Below the pieces are notes generated by a model, which saw only the letters and a program-made list of their open reading frames with translations, did no database searches and had not been told where the DNA came from. Shown piece after piece: positions 1 through 8,749 of a stretch of DNA of 64,000 bases. The first letter of the stretch is position 1. Each line of letters begins with the position of its first letter. A program made the position numbers and the translations under genes. The DNA lies in NCBI GenBank assembly GCA_024516035.1, contig CM044962.1, forward strand, positions 4,340,131-4,404,130. Direction: 5' to 3'. Source of the DNA: Bactericera cockerelli (lineage: Eukaryota > Arthropoda > Insecta > Hemiptera > Triozidae).

Positions 1-196
1 GATAAGGAGAAATAAAAAAGAGAGAAAAGAAAAAGAAAGGGAAAGTGAAAGTGAAAAAGAGAAATATAGGAGAAAGAGAAAGATAAAGAGAGAGAGAGAG
101 AAAGAGAAATATAAGGAAAAAGAGAAAGAGAGAGATAAAGAAAGAGAGAGAGAGAGAGATATAAAGAGAAAGTCAAGAGAGACATAGAAAAAGAAA
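1..196. repeat. GA-rich simple-sequence tract
   Basis: The + strand is almost entirely A and G, with runs of (GA)n interrupted by AAA, TATA and AAG. No coding potential is credible in such sequence. Confidence 0.9.
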
Positions 197-639
197 TAGT
201 AGTAAGTATACATGCTATCCCCTGCAGGTAAGTTGGCAAAAGTTTATGTTCGCGTGGGTTCTTCTGTGTCAAAACTTTGGTTCGGAAAATTGGGGTGTAA
301 TAATACATATCAGAACTGTAGCATTTATATTTTCCAGGATCATGTTCAAGACAATTTATCAATTTAAAATTTTATTTAAAAAAAAAATCCTTTCTAGGGA
401 GGGAACCAGGCAACCAGGATTCAAGCAGCATAATAAATAATAATATGGGTTGCAACTTTAGAGACTAGCACAGCATTACTCTACTCCTAAGGCCGAATAC
501 TTTTTTTTATAAGGGGTTTTAACCCCTGCGGACGCCCAGAGTTTTCTGGGATTATCAATCGAGATATACAAAAAAAAAAAAAAAAACCACAACGTAATGT
601 TGTTTATGTATAAATATCACATATTTCTTAAACTCAGAT
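197..639. other. AT-rich sequence, no gene seen
   Basis: Unique-looking AT-rich sequence with several homopolymers (poly-T near 500, poly-A 570-586). A 64-codon frame at 246-440 resembles no known family and has no coding signature. I see nothing else. Confidence 0.5.
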
Positions 640-752
640 TGTGACGTTACAAAGGGCTGAATTATGTTTAAAAAAGATAAGGCAGACCCTCCCACGATTC
701 GGAGTTTCAACCAATCAGAGCGCACTTTAGCCCGACTTGAGAAGACCGATCT
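640..752. repeat. Dispersed repeat with CCAAT-type core (copy 1)
   Basis: GATAAGGCAGACCCTCCC (676-693) is followed by GAGTTTCAACCAATCAGAG and AGCCCGAC. The same two blocks recur at 51765-51845, but there the second block is in reverse orientation while the first is not. The core contains an inverted CCAAT box (ATTGG). Whether this is a regulatory element or a mobile-element fragment cannot be decided from sequence. Confidence 0.5.
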
Positions 753-827
753 GTTATATTCCTATATCATAATTCTAGCCCCTAATATATTCACATAATT
801 TGCCTGCTTAGGTAACGCATTGTTTGC

Positions 828-900
828 TATACTCATTTTTACTCGTGTTTGGGGTCCTCTCACGAGGTATGAGAGGACCCCAAAACACTCAGAAAGAGCA
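828..900 (-). repeat. SINE fragment (family C 3' part) with perfect 15-bp hairpin
   Basis: Positions 848-862 pair exactly with 870-884 (TTTGGGGTCCTCTCA and its complement) around a 7-nt loop. The right half plus CACGAGGTATGAG matches, in reverse, the tail of the tRNA-like SINE at 3389-3560. The left half of the stem is absent from that copy, so it looks like a local inverted duplication inside an ordinary SINE tail. Confidence 0.65.
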
Positions 901-1221
901 AACTTCTGTCAGGAACCGAACTAAACAATCACAGGGGTACAAGTTTTGAATTTTTCGCGTTTCATAATGAACATGACTTTTAAATTGACAATTGAAAAAA
1001 ATAAAACAAACAATTTGAAAATTTTGGAGAAAAAAGTAAAGTAGAGTGAATAGTTAAATAAAGTAAAAATTTCATGGAGAATCTGAAAATGAAATTCAGG
1101 TTCATCCACTGAAAATACTGAAGTTGACCTTGATAGACAACCTTGGCAGATTTGTGAAGGTCATAAGATTTTTTTGTCATAATATTTTCTCATTAAAATT
1201 GTGTTTCTGATGTAATCATCA
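901..1221. other. AT-rich sequence, no gene seen
   Basis: AT-rich unique sequence with short overlapping minus-strand frames that are rich in F, L and S and show no domain. Nothing else is recognised. Confidence 0.5.
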
Positions 1222-1545
1222 TCATAGCCAGCCAGCCAGTGGAGGAATGGCTCAGCACTTCTACCACTGTCTTTACAAGGAGACTAATAATTGACAAGGG
1301 CCCCCAGAACCAAGCCAATACTGGTGTAATACTCCTTTAAAATTCCTAGCGTGACATTTTTCTTACGCCAGTTATCATATCATCACAGGGTGGCGTCATC
1401 GTGAACGATGGTAGCCAGACAGTGGAAGAATGACTCAGCACTTCTACCACTGTTTTTACAAGGAGACTAATAATTGACAAAAGCCCCTAGAACCAAGCTA
1501 ATACTGGTGTAATACTCCTTGACATTTTTCTTACGCCAGTTAAGA
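1222..1545. repeat. Tandem duplication of a ~140-bp dispersed repeat
   Basis: Two head-to-tail copies (about 1226-1374 and 1409-1544) share AGCCAG, CAGTGGA(G/A)GAATG, CTCAGCACTTCTACCACTGT, TTACAAGGAGACTAATAATT, and both end in TTTTTCTTACGCCAGTTA. A third copy lies at 26829-26975 with the same flanking phrase GTGACGTCATCGTGAACGATGG that separates the two copies here. It is a moderately diverged interspersed element of unknown class. Confidence 0.75.
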
Positions 1546-2008
1546 GCCCAAAAATGAACTCCTCTGATCGCACTATATACTTATTAAGGTTTAAACGGTG
1601 CCAGCTTTATTTTATAGGCACCTCTTACCTCTCACTTTCGCGACAGACTTTTCATCCGCGCAGCCATTAAAATGTTAAATACCATTTCTCGAAAAAAAAT
1701 TAATAACTTCCAGGCTAATTAATACTCCGGGCATAAAGTATTTTAATCATAAAAAAAAAGACTTGTAAAAAAAAGTCTTACAATTCTGCAAGATTTTCTG
1801 CACCCCTCTACAAAAGTTGAGGGGTAAAAAAATAGAATCTTTGCTCTTTTTCTTCCCCCTCTACACAACCCCCCCCCCCCCCTGGAACACCCCTCCCTCT
1901 TTCTTTTCAGGGCAATTTTATTTTCCTTTTGATTCATCTCCGTACAAAAAAGACTAAAAGATAATTATTGTAACATAATTTTAATTTACCTTCCGTTGCT
2001 TCCTCGCG
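1546..2008. other. Non-coding, homopolymer-rich sequence
   Basis: Contains A/T homopolymers and a poly-C run near 1868-1881. The 64-codon minus frame at 1743-1937 spans the poly-C/poly-G run and is not credible as a gene. Confidence 0.5.
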
Positions 2009-2060
2009 ACCAGGTAGCTGAGCGGTCACGGTTTCGATCTCGTAACCCAAAGGTTTTTTT
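2009..2060 (+). repeat. tRNA-like remnant
   Basis: CAGGTAGCTGAGCGGTCACG resembles a tRNA D-arm/A-box and is followed by TCTCGTAACCCAAAGG. It probably derives from the tRNA-like head of a SINE; the B-box half is missing. Confidence 0.35.
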
Positions 2061-2100
2061 CTGGGGAAAATATTGTTCAGCAGAGCTCTAGTGCTGTAGG

Positions 2101-2304
2101 ATAATAATAATATCGCCTTATTTATACTGCCCGATTAAGACTAAAAGTCCCATTAATCCAGCAGTAAGCCCAAGACATATTATTCTGTGGTAAAAATCCC
2201 GAATGGGAGGATAACTTGTCATGTCCCGGCTGGGTTTTGAACCCACGACCTCTGGAATCTCTGAATTCACAGAGTGCCGCATTTACCACTGAGCTACCGG
2301 GACA
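2101..2304 (-). mobile_element. tRNA-derived SINE, family A, full length
   Basis: Read on the minus strand it starts TGTCCCGGTAGCTCAGTGGT (tRNA-like A box), runs through a B box (GGGTTCAAAACCC) closing the acceptor-like stem with GCCGGGACA, then a body ending ATTTATACTGCC-type sequence and an (ATT)n tail. It aligns nearly end to end with 61136-61343 (+) and 42391-42585 (-). Size (~205 bp), pol III promoter boxes and an AT-rich triplet tail are classical SINE features. The reading frame over 2307-2663 lies in its flank and antisense neighbour and is not a gene. Confidence 0.85.
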
Positions 2305-2465
2305 GACTATGCGGGACTTGCCCCAGGGTATGGTGTGTCGCCAATCTTGAAGGGCACCAAATCTATCGGCTCACCCACTAAACCAGCCCCCCTTCGTCTT
2401 TCTATTTCCTGAAAGTAAGGTGGTATTTCTTCAGGAAACTTCTCGACATGTAGGCTGAGATTAAA

Positions 2466-2605
2466 GTGTACTAACCCAGGGGTTGCGGGTTCAAAACCCA
2501 GCCGAGACAAGTTATGCTCCCATTGGAATATAATTACGAACGAAGTGCGTACTGAGTATGGCTTAACGCTATCGAAACTTAACTCTACCCATCTATCTAT
2601 GTAGT
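2466..2605 (+). mobile_element. SINE fragment with B box (family A head, family C tail)
   Basis: GGGTTGCGGGTTCAAAACCC and AGCCGAGACAAGTTATGCTC match the 3' half of the family A head. The following ACGAACGAAGTGCGTACTGAG to CTATCTATGTA matches the tail of the family C copy at 9545-9780. The copy is either chimeric or a recombinant of two SINE families. Confidence 0.6.
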
Positions 2606-3388
2606 CTGTATGTACAATATGTACATACATGGATGTGTGTAACGCGTTGTGATTTTTGTACAATCAAGCAAGCTATTTAAAGAGAGAGACAATAAAATGA
2701 AATATATTTTAAGAAATTGCTCAGATAAATAAAATATTTTTTTTACAAAGGTACTTCTATAGTTATTTAAAAATAACGATTTTTACTTACGACTTTTTAC
2801 TTCCGAGAAAATTGGAAGTATTTAAACTCGTATTAAAAAAATACCGATAAAGCACTGTGCTTGAGGCGAGCGTCTCGCATAGCTCTCGCTAGTGAGATCC
2901 CTTCACTAACTTCACTTTTCATTTTAAACTTGTACTAAATTTCCCCCTGCCTTCCCCCCTCCCCTCCCCTGGTCTTTTGTCCGTACCTATTTAAAAAAGA
3001 TCAAATTCATTTCTTTTTTTATTTCTCTCTCTCTCTCACTGCTGCATTCACTCGCTTCTTTGTGAAAAACGAATAACACACAGAGGGGAGGGGAAGAAAG
3101 GGGAAAAGAGAGAGGGGAAGAGGGGGAAAAAAGAAGGGGGCGGGAAAACGGGACTTCATCTCTTCAAATTTCTGTTCGCTAATTTTGTAATTCTATAGTT
3201 TTGAATAAATGTTTTCACCCTCTGTCGCCTTCTAACTTCTGAGATGGTGAGGGAGAAGGAGGAGGAGGAGGAGGAGGAGGGAAGCAGAGGAGGTGAGAAA
3301 GAGAGATAAAAAGAAAAGGGAAGAAGTAGAAAAGTATCGTTGTCTTTTTTTTTACATAATATTAATAGTTTTTTTTTACATAATTCTA
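2606..3388. other. AT-rich sequence with CT and GA tracts, no gene
   Basis: AT-rich to about 2930, then C/T-rich (2940-3050), then GA-rich blocks (3079-3150 and 3240-3335, including a (GAG)n run). CTTGAGGCGAGCG near 2871 recalls GAGGCGAGCG near 7672. No gene or domain recognised. Confidence 0.5.
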
Positions 3389-3560
3389 AGTCACTGTGGC
3401 CGAGTGAGTTAGCGCGCTAGGCATTGCACACACGGTGACCTGGGTTCGATCCCCAACGGGGCACGATTCTTTCTTCTCTGTTCTTGGGTGTTCGGGGTCC
3501 ACTCATACCTCGTGAGGAAAAATGAGTAACTGTTTCAATGTAAGCAGCGACCAGTGGCGG
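3389..3560 (+). mobile_element. tRNA-derived SINE, family C
   Basis: GTGGCCGAGTGAGTTAGCGC (A-box region, Ser/Leu tRNA-like) is followed 30 bp later by GGGTTCGATCCCCAACGGGG (B box and T-arm). The body carries GGGGTCCACTCATACC and TCGTGAGGAAAAATGAG. A relative lies at 9545-9780 and an inverted-duplicated tail at 828-900. It is too imperfect for a functional tRNA. Confidence 0.7.
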
Positions 3561-3670
3561 AATTATAGGCAAAAATAATATATGAGGATATGAAAAGATA
3601 TGGAAAAGTCCTATAATTCTACGCTACGCACTAAAAATTGTGATATAATAACACAGAGAAACACTCCAAT
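3552..3670 (-). repeat. Dispersed repeat K, reverse copy
   Basis: GGCGGAATTATAGGCAAAAA to ATTGTGATATAATAACACAG is the reverse complement of 26300-26410; a shorter copy is at 29860-29912. It abuts the SINE at 3389-3560 through the phrase ACCAGTGGCGG, which also ends the repeats at 54279-54902 and 13845-14230. That suggests a mosaic family. Confidence 0.6.
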
Positions 3671-3798
3671 AGTACTCCGAGTGTAGGTATTTGTAATATA
3701 TTAGGGGCAAAATTTATTGACTGTTTGTTTTAATCAAGTCAAAAAAAGGCATTGGTTTGCAAATTGTTTTAAATGGATTTTTTTAAGTTACTCAACTT

Positions 3799-3880
3799 TT
3801 GCTACCGAACTCGGAACTCGAACCACCGACCTCCAGGTTACAAGTCCGCCGCCTTATCGATCAAGCTACCATAGGACAGT
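3799..3880 (-). mobile_element. tRNA-derived SINE, family B, head only
   Basis: Minus-strand B box GGTTCGAGTTCCG and the block TTGTAACCTGGAGGTCGGTG, with an A-box region TAGCTTGATCGATAAGGCGG. The family has about ten copies in this window (12459, 15850, 27517, 29645, 29930, 48232, 49817, 58960, 62699). The body and tail are missing here. The 105-codon plus-strand frame over this region is antisense SINE. Confidence 0.75.
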
Positions 3881-3887
3881 GGTTCCA

Positions 3888-3960
3888 GAGGAAGCATTGC
3901 GAAGTTCTCTCAACAACCTCCCTCAAAACTACTATCCTATTTTTTATGTTCATAAAAAGG
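3888..3960 (+). repeat. Direct repeat, left copy
   Basis: AGAGGAAGCATTG, TTCTC, CAACA and CCTCCCTCAA then TCTATCC-type sequence and CATAAAA are shared in order with 4424-4497. The two copies bracket an oppositely oriented pair of 5S-like SINEs. Confidence 0.6.
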
Positions 3961-3983
3961 CAGCAAAGAATGACACGTTGAAT

Positions 3984-4150
3984 ACACCAGCGCTCATTCA
4001 GTCACCGAAGTTAAGCAACGACGAGCGAGGCTAAGACATGGATGGGTGACAGACAGATCAAATTTGAAATCATGTGATGCAGGCTATTCCCCGGCCCCAC
4101 TTAGGCTGGTAAGGTTAGCTAGTTTGTGAGTTTCCAGCAAATATAGGGCG
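3984..4150 (+). mobile_element. 5S rRNA-derived SINE, copy 1
   Basis: CACCGAAGTTAAGCAACG followed by GCGAGGCTAAGACATGGATG and GGTGAC reproduces the internal control region of eukaryotic 5S rRNA (A box GAAGTTAAGCAACG, C box GGATGGGTGAC). The 3' half of 5S rRNA is replaced by a body containing CCCCGGCCCCACTTAGGCTG and a tail near TTTGTGAG. Related copies are at 16965-17065 and 38655-38815 (same strand) and 4330-4390 (reverse). SINEs with 5S heads are established as a class (SINE3). Confidence 0.75.
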
Positions 4151-4329
4151 TAACAGTCGTTATGATATAACCATGCAGTTGAAAAAGGCGTTAAACACAA
4201 AGTAAAAATAAAAATACGAATAAAGTTTTTTTTTAACTTGCGTTTAACGTCGCCTCCAACTGAACGGTCACATCACGACAGGGGTGTTACCATTCATTTG
4301 CAGGAAATACACAAATGCATCACGAATTC

Positions 4330-4390
4330 TTCACCTCGCTGGACGTTGCTTAACATCGGTGATCCTATGAGAACCGGTGCATTCAACGCA
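4330..4390 (-). mobile_element. 5S rRNA-derived SINE, reverse truncated copy
   Basis: The reverse complement reads GGATCACCGATGTTAAGCAA then CGTCCAGCGAGGTGAAG. The A-box block is nearly identical to copy 4 at 38655, but the sequence diverges before the C box. It lies about 180 bp from the plus-strand copy and points toward it. Confidence 0.6.
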
Positions 4391-4423
4391 CGATCGACGG
4401 ACGCTCTGGCTTGTAAAGATTGC

Positions 4424-4497
4424 AGAGGAAGCATTGTGCTGTTCTCACAACAGCCTCCCTCAAGTATTCTATCCTATTTTTTTCTTCTCATAAAATA
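4424..4497 (+). repeat. Direct repeat, right copy
   Basis: Second copy of the block at 3888-3960 (AGAGGAAGCATTG, CTCACAACA, CCTCCCTCAA, TATCCTATTTTTT). Too long to be a target-site duplication, so it more likely marks a segmental duplication or the ends of a larger composite repeat. Confidence 0.55.
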
Positions 4498-4499
4498 TC

Positions 4500-4890
4500 T
4501 ACTTTCCACTCCTTATGCAACTCTCCCTCCCTTCCTGCTCCACCTCCCCTCTTCCTTCTACCCCCTCCCCTCCTTTTCTCCCTCGTTTTTCTCCCGAGTA
4601 AAAGAAGCAAAAGTAAATTATTTTCAAAGTGACTGTAAATTCGTTACACGTTCTCTTCAAATCTATCTTCCCCTCCTCTCCCCTTCTCTCAACAGCAGCT
4701 TCCCCTTCTTCCACGCCTCTTCCCCTTTTCTCCTCCCCCTTTTGCCTCACCTTTTTTTTTACAACTACTCCCCCCCCCTCCCCCGGCCCTTCCCCCATCC
4801 TCCATTCTCGTTTTCTTTGACAAGTAATTTCCTCTTTATCTTTCCCGTCGAACTTTTTTTTCCAATTTCGTTTTAAATTCTTCTCTCTGT
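4500..4890. repeat. C/T-rich low-complexity tract
   Basis: The plus strand is pyrimidine-rich (CTCC, TTCC, CCCTCC) with short A-containing interruptions. Long plus-strand and minus-strand frames here result from lack of stop codons. Confidence 0.8.
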
Positions 4891-4897
4891 TTTTGCT

Positions 4898-5025
4898 ACC
4901 TTCATCCACTAGTGGGAGGGGGGGGGGGGTTAACTTCATCCACCAGGGGGGTTGGGGGCGGAGTTAACTTCATCCACCAAGGGTTGGGGGGGGGGGGGGT
5001 TGGGGTGGGTGGGGCCTCTTTGTTT
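4898..5025 (+). repeat. G-rich tandem repeat with G-quadruplex potential
   Basis: Three units built on TTCATCCACCA / TTCATCCACTA separated by runs of 6-13 G. Multiple G-runs of four or more within 120 bp could form G-quadruplex structure on the plus strand; this is a structural inference only. Confidence 0.65.
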
Positions 5026-5029
5026 CTCT

Positions 5030-5860
5030 GTCTGTCAAGTTCGCATCTCGTGTTCTTTTTGATGTCTTGATGTTCAGAAAGTTATTATTTTCATCTATTT
5101 ACTTATTTTTTAGTTTCAGAAATTTATTCTAAAGTTTCCATCAGCTTATTCTACACTGTGTGCGTTAAAGTTATTAATTTCATGTACATATTTTTTTCTC
5201 TTCTGAAGTTTCATAAATTTATTCTTAAGTTGTATCAGCTTATTCTAAGTATAGCTTCTAGTTTCCATACATGTTTTCATGAATTTTGTTCCAATTTAGT
5301 CTTCAGTATATTTGAATTAATTATTATCTATTTATTCTATATGTTCATTTTTTATTATTTAGTTACATCTTTATATTATTACTACCGTCTTTTTATTCTA
5401 TAATAATTCCATAAATCTATCATTTAATTACATCTTTTTATTATTCTATCTCTTCTATAGATCTATTACTTTATTTTTCGTTACATCGTATTATTATTTC
5501 CTTCATTATGGTTCCATATATTTAAAGTTTAGTTTGATCTATTTACATTTACCTAAAGAGATAAAAGTAAATAGATTTCAGATTTTTTTTTTTTTAGTTT
5601 TCCGTCCCTGCTTTTTATGTATTTTATCTATTTGCATCAATTTTCAGCGTATTACATCTATTTATTTCCCCTCTATTCCTTCTATAAAAATAGAATGCAA
5701 CATCACTTTTTAGTTTTCCATTTATTTTTTCTCTGCTTATTCTTAAATTTTATCTATTTACATCAATTTATTCCGTGTGTTACATCTATTTATTTCCCCT
5801 CTACTTATTGTAAAGATGTGCAGTGCTCCATCACTCACATCAATGTCGCTTTCAATCAAC
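5030..5860. other. T-rich sequence, no gene seen
   Basis: Very T-rich with recurrent TTTATCTATTTACAT-like phrases (for example around 5534, 5625, 5750), suggesting an old degenerate tandem repeat. The 81- and 194-codon frames here are hydrophobic by composition and show no domain. Confidence 0.5.
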
Positions 5861-5889
5861 CTGTCTTCTGTCTTTCTCTTTTGGTAGCA

Positions 5890-6600
5890 AAAAGAGCTTT
5901 CTCTCTCTCTCCTTTCTTTTTTTTAACCCCTCTCCCTTTCTTGTGTCGTTTCTTCTCTCTCTCTCTCTCTCTTTTATTCATGTTTCTTTCTCATCTATTT
6001 CCTCTCTCTATGTTCCTCCCTCCCTGTCTCTCTCTCTCTCTCTCACTCTCTCACTCTCTCTCTCTCTCCACTCTCTCTCTCTCTCTCACTCTCTCTCTCT
6101 CACTCTCTCTCACTCTCTCTCTCTCTCCCTCCATCTCTCTGTTATTCATGTTTCTTTCTCATCTATTTTCTCTCTCTCTTCTTCTCTTCCTCAGAAGTTA
6201 GACTTAGCTTATAGGAGATGTATTGTTTGTAATATCATTATTGTAAAAATAAATAAAAGTATTCAATTCAATTCAATTCCTTTCCTCTCTCTCTCTCTTC
6301 TTTTCCTTTCCTCTCTCTCTCTTCTCCTCCTTTCCTCTCTCTCTTCCTCTCAATTTCTCTCTCCCTCCCTCTTGCCTCCTCCTCCTCAACAGTAAAGAAT
6401 AAAATCAAAATAAAAAATCTTTTCTCTCTCTCTCTCTTGTCTTTCTTTTCTCTCTTCGATCTTATCTCTCTTTTCTCTTTTCTATCTCTCTCTCTTCCGC
6501 CCCTTTTCTTGATAATACTCCTCTTTATCTCACTTCTTGACGGCTTTCTCTTTTGATTGACATGAAAGCCCCCCCCTCTTCTTTTGGATGTTTTCCTCAC
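5890..6600. repeat. (CT)n microsatellite block
   Basis: Long (CT)n and (CTT)n runs on the plus strand, interrupted at about 6190-6282 by a retrotransposon-like 3' tail. No genes. Confidence 0.85.
6192..6283 (+). mobile_element. Retroelement 3'-tail fragment with (ATTCA)n end
   Basis: AGATGTATTGTTTGTAATAT then AAATAAATAAAAGTATTC and (AATTC)3. The same kind of ending occurs reversed at 42709-42765. A 3' tail of short tandem repeats is typical of some non-LTR retrotransposons and the SINEs that borrow their machinery. Confidence 0.5.
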
Positions 6601-6699
6601 AGTAGTAAATCATACATATACAATGGAAAGCGCTGTTTCGAACCTTATGTATCAGTATTAATTTATCATTTTGCCTTCTTGAAGGAAAAATAAGTTCAG

Positions 6700-6906
6700 A
6701 TTGGGTGGTGTTCTAACCTGGGAAACTTGTAAATCTTTTATTCGCGCGGAATCGTACGAGCTACGCATATTAACCTCACCGAGCCTGGGTAGGGCCGGAA
6801 ATACCAGCCTCATGTGCTTGGAGGGAACATAATTTTTTTCGAAAAGTCTGCTCCAACCGAGAATCGAACTCAGGATCTCTGGATTACGGGCAGTAGTCAT
6901 AATAAA
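6700..6906 (-). mobile_element. SINE-like repeat, family E, copy 1
   Basis: Shares with 10310-10550, in the same order, TTAACCTCACC(G/C)AGCCTGG, CTC(A)TGTG/CACGTG, GGAACATAATTTTTTTCGAA-type, AAAAGTCTGC, and a terminal tRNA-like block with GGATTACGGGCAGTAGT. On the minus strand the block has a B-box-like GGTTCGAT-type core (CGAGAATCGAACTC on plus). A minus-strand frame at 6658-6966 is a readthrough of it. Confidence 0.6.
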
Positions 6907-8090
6907 ATAGGTATTAGCAGATAGCCAAGACCCTGCCGCATCATTTTCAGTCATCATCATTGTCATTAGTAAAGTACTTGACCTGTGGGGTTACTTTAAA
7001 GTGCCCCGTTCTTCCAGTGAACTTCACTGCTATTAAAACTCTATTGAATCTGTTATCTTACAGTTCGATTTCCAAAGAACCTACAATTTATTATAATAGT
7101 TTACGGGTACACCGTATAATATCGCCCCTTAAAAAACACCCACAAAAGTTCCCCGGCTAATAATGGTGGGACAAGGGGACTTCAATACCAGAAGGCAGCT
7201 GGACTTATGACACAAAAGTTTTATTTCAAAAACATTCGATGAGCCGTGAAATTGGTTGATTTTTTTTATATAAAAAAAATAATAGGAGAACTTTTTGTTA
7301 TGTGAAAAGTCAAATGGGATTTTCCGATGTTTTGCCTCTCCAGCTTTTTGGATTTCTCTTCTTTTTTTCTCTCTCTTTCTCTCTCTCACCTCTCTCTTTC
7401 CCTCTCTCACTATGACTTTGATTTAAATCTCACAAATGTATCATATACGTAACTTTTCCTATTTATCTTTAAATAAATGCTTCTGAAAAATTATAAAATT
7501 CAACGGATAGAATTACACACGCATATGTGATTCGTATTTACTTGAACAAAGTTGCACAGTAAAATCTGTAAAATATACATAAATACACAGACATATACAA
7601 ACAACTTGAGATATAAATACAGAGATATATAAACATTGCTTTAGATATTATAAATCAAGCTCGCCGGGAGGCGAGCGCTCGTCAAGCAGCGCCAGCCTAC
7701 CGGCCTATATTAACACGAAACAGAGTTTATATGTATTTTGTTTTATTGATTTCGCACACTTCCCGCAAACTTTTATCAATTTTTATTTCAAATTCGTAAT
7801 GAGACGCGAAAATAGATTGTGTTTCACGAAAGCGCGAGGTTCCTACGTACAGTTAAAGTCGTTTTCTAGCCACGCCGAAAATCTTGAATTTCATGAAATT
7901 TTTCATACGGGTTTTTTTTTTTTTTTTTTTTTTTTTCAGACCAATTTTCTGTCAAGGGTACAGCAACGTGTGCTTATCGTGGAAAGACGTGAGCTACGTT
8001 TTTGAAAAGGGAATTTTTATCTCTGCATACCTTTTATAGTTTCAAGTATTTATTTTTTATAGGATAGGAGATATAGCCTTCTAAAATAAA
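6907..8090. other. AT-rich sequence, no gene seen
   Basis: Includes a CT tract at 7355-7405, a hairpin near 7662-7680 (GCTCGCC/GGCGAGC), and a 23-nt T run around 7914-7936. ACAAACAACTTGAGATATAA near 7597 also occurs at 11912, next to the long hairpin. Frames of 66-93 codons show no recognisable domain. Confidence 0.45.
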
Positions 8091-8094
8091 ACCG

Positions 8095-8472
8095 GAAAGT
8101 TGCACAGAGCCGCCCCTGGTTATCTTGGAGCTGCGATTGTGGTATTTTTCGAAAGGTCTTACCATAGGAAAAAATATAAAAATATAATTAAAGTATTACA
8201 CTGGACTGAACTTGAGTTATAGCCTTTGAAAGGAATACTTATTATGGAGCCCAGAGCCGTCTATTGTTATCCTGGAGATGTATTTCTGGTGTTTTTAGAA
8301 AGGTCTAGTCAAAGGGAATGAGATCACTTAATTTCAGATGGTTGAAACAAGTAGAAAAGCATTTAAAGTCCTCTAAAGGAATATCTATAATGAACCCTGG
8401 AGCCACGCCTAGTTATCCCACGTGCATGACTGAAGGTTCTTTCTAAAGGTCTAATTACGGAAAATTATAATA
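8095..8472. repeat. Three-unit tandem repeat, ~147-bp period
   Basis: AGAGCCG(C/T)-(C/A)T-TTATC(C/T)-GGAG begins at 8106, 8253 and, as GAGCCACGCCTAGTTATCCC, at 8400. Each unit ends with a (GAAAGGTCT/AAAGGTCT) block and GG(A/G)AAA. The spacings of 147 and 146 bp are regular, while unit identity is low, so the array is old. Confidence 0.65.
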
Positions 8473-8474
8473 TG

Positions 8475-8749
8475 ATGTAAATAAAATTTTAGAAAAATCA
8501 ACGACAGTGTGAGACACAAAAAGAAAAAACTGAATTAAGATTAATGAGAGTAACAAAAAACCTTCGCCGCACATAGAACTTAAAATATGGGTGGGACTCT
8601 ATCGTCATTGCTTCATCCAAGCTGCCAACAGACCGCTTCGTTAATGTGGGAATAATATCGTTTTATAAATTCATTAAAAGGTTTCTACATCAAGAGGTAA
8701 ACTAGATCTATATTATTATTATGAGCAGTGTATAAAATATTGGCCAGTA
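8475..8749. other. AT-rich spacer, nothing recognised
   Basis: Unique-looking AT-rich sequence between the 147-bp repeat and the hairpin-head element. No gene or repeat identified. Confidence 0.5.

Noticed and set aside
2307..2663. 118-codon minus frame with a GFEPATPG-like phrase
   Set aside because: Such phrases arise from antisense reading of a tRNA-derived SINE B box; the same happens at 43734, 45407, 50875 and 59618.
3984..4060. Genuine 5S rRNA gene
   Set aside because: Only the internal promoter half of 5S is present; the rest is a non-5S body shared with the copy at 38655.
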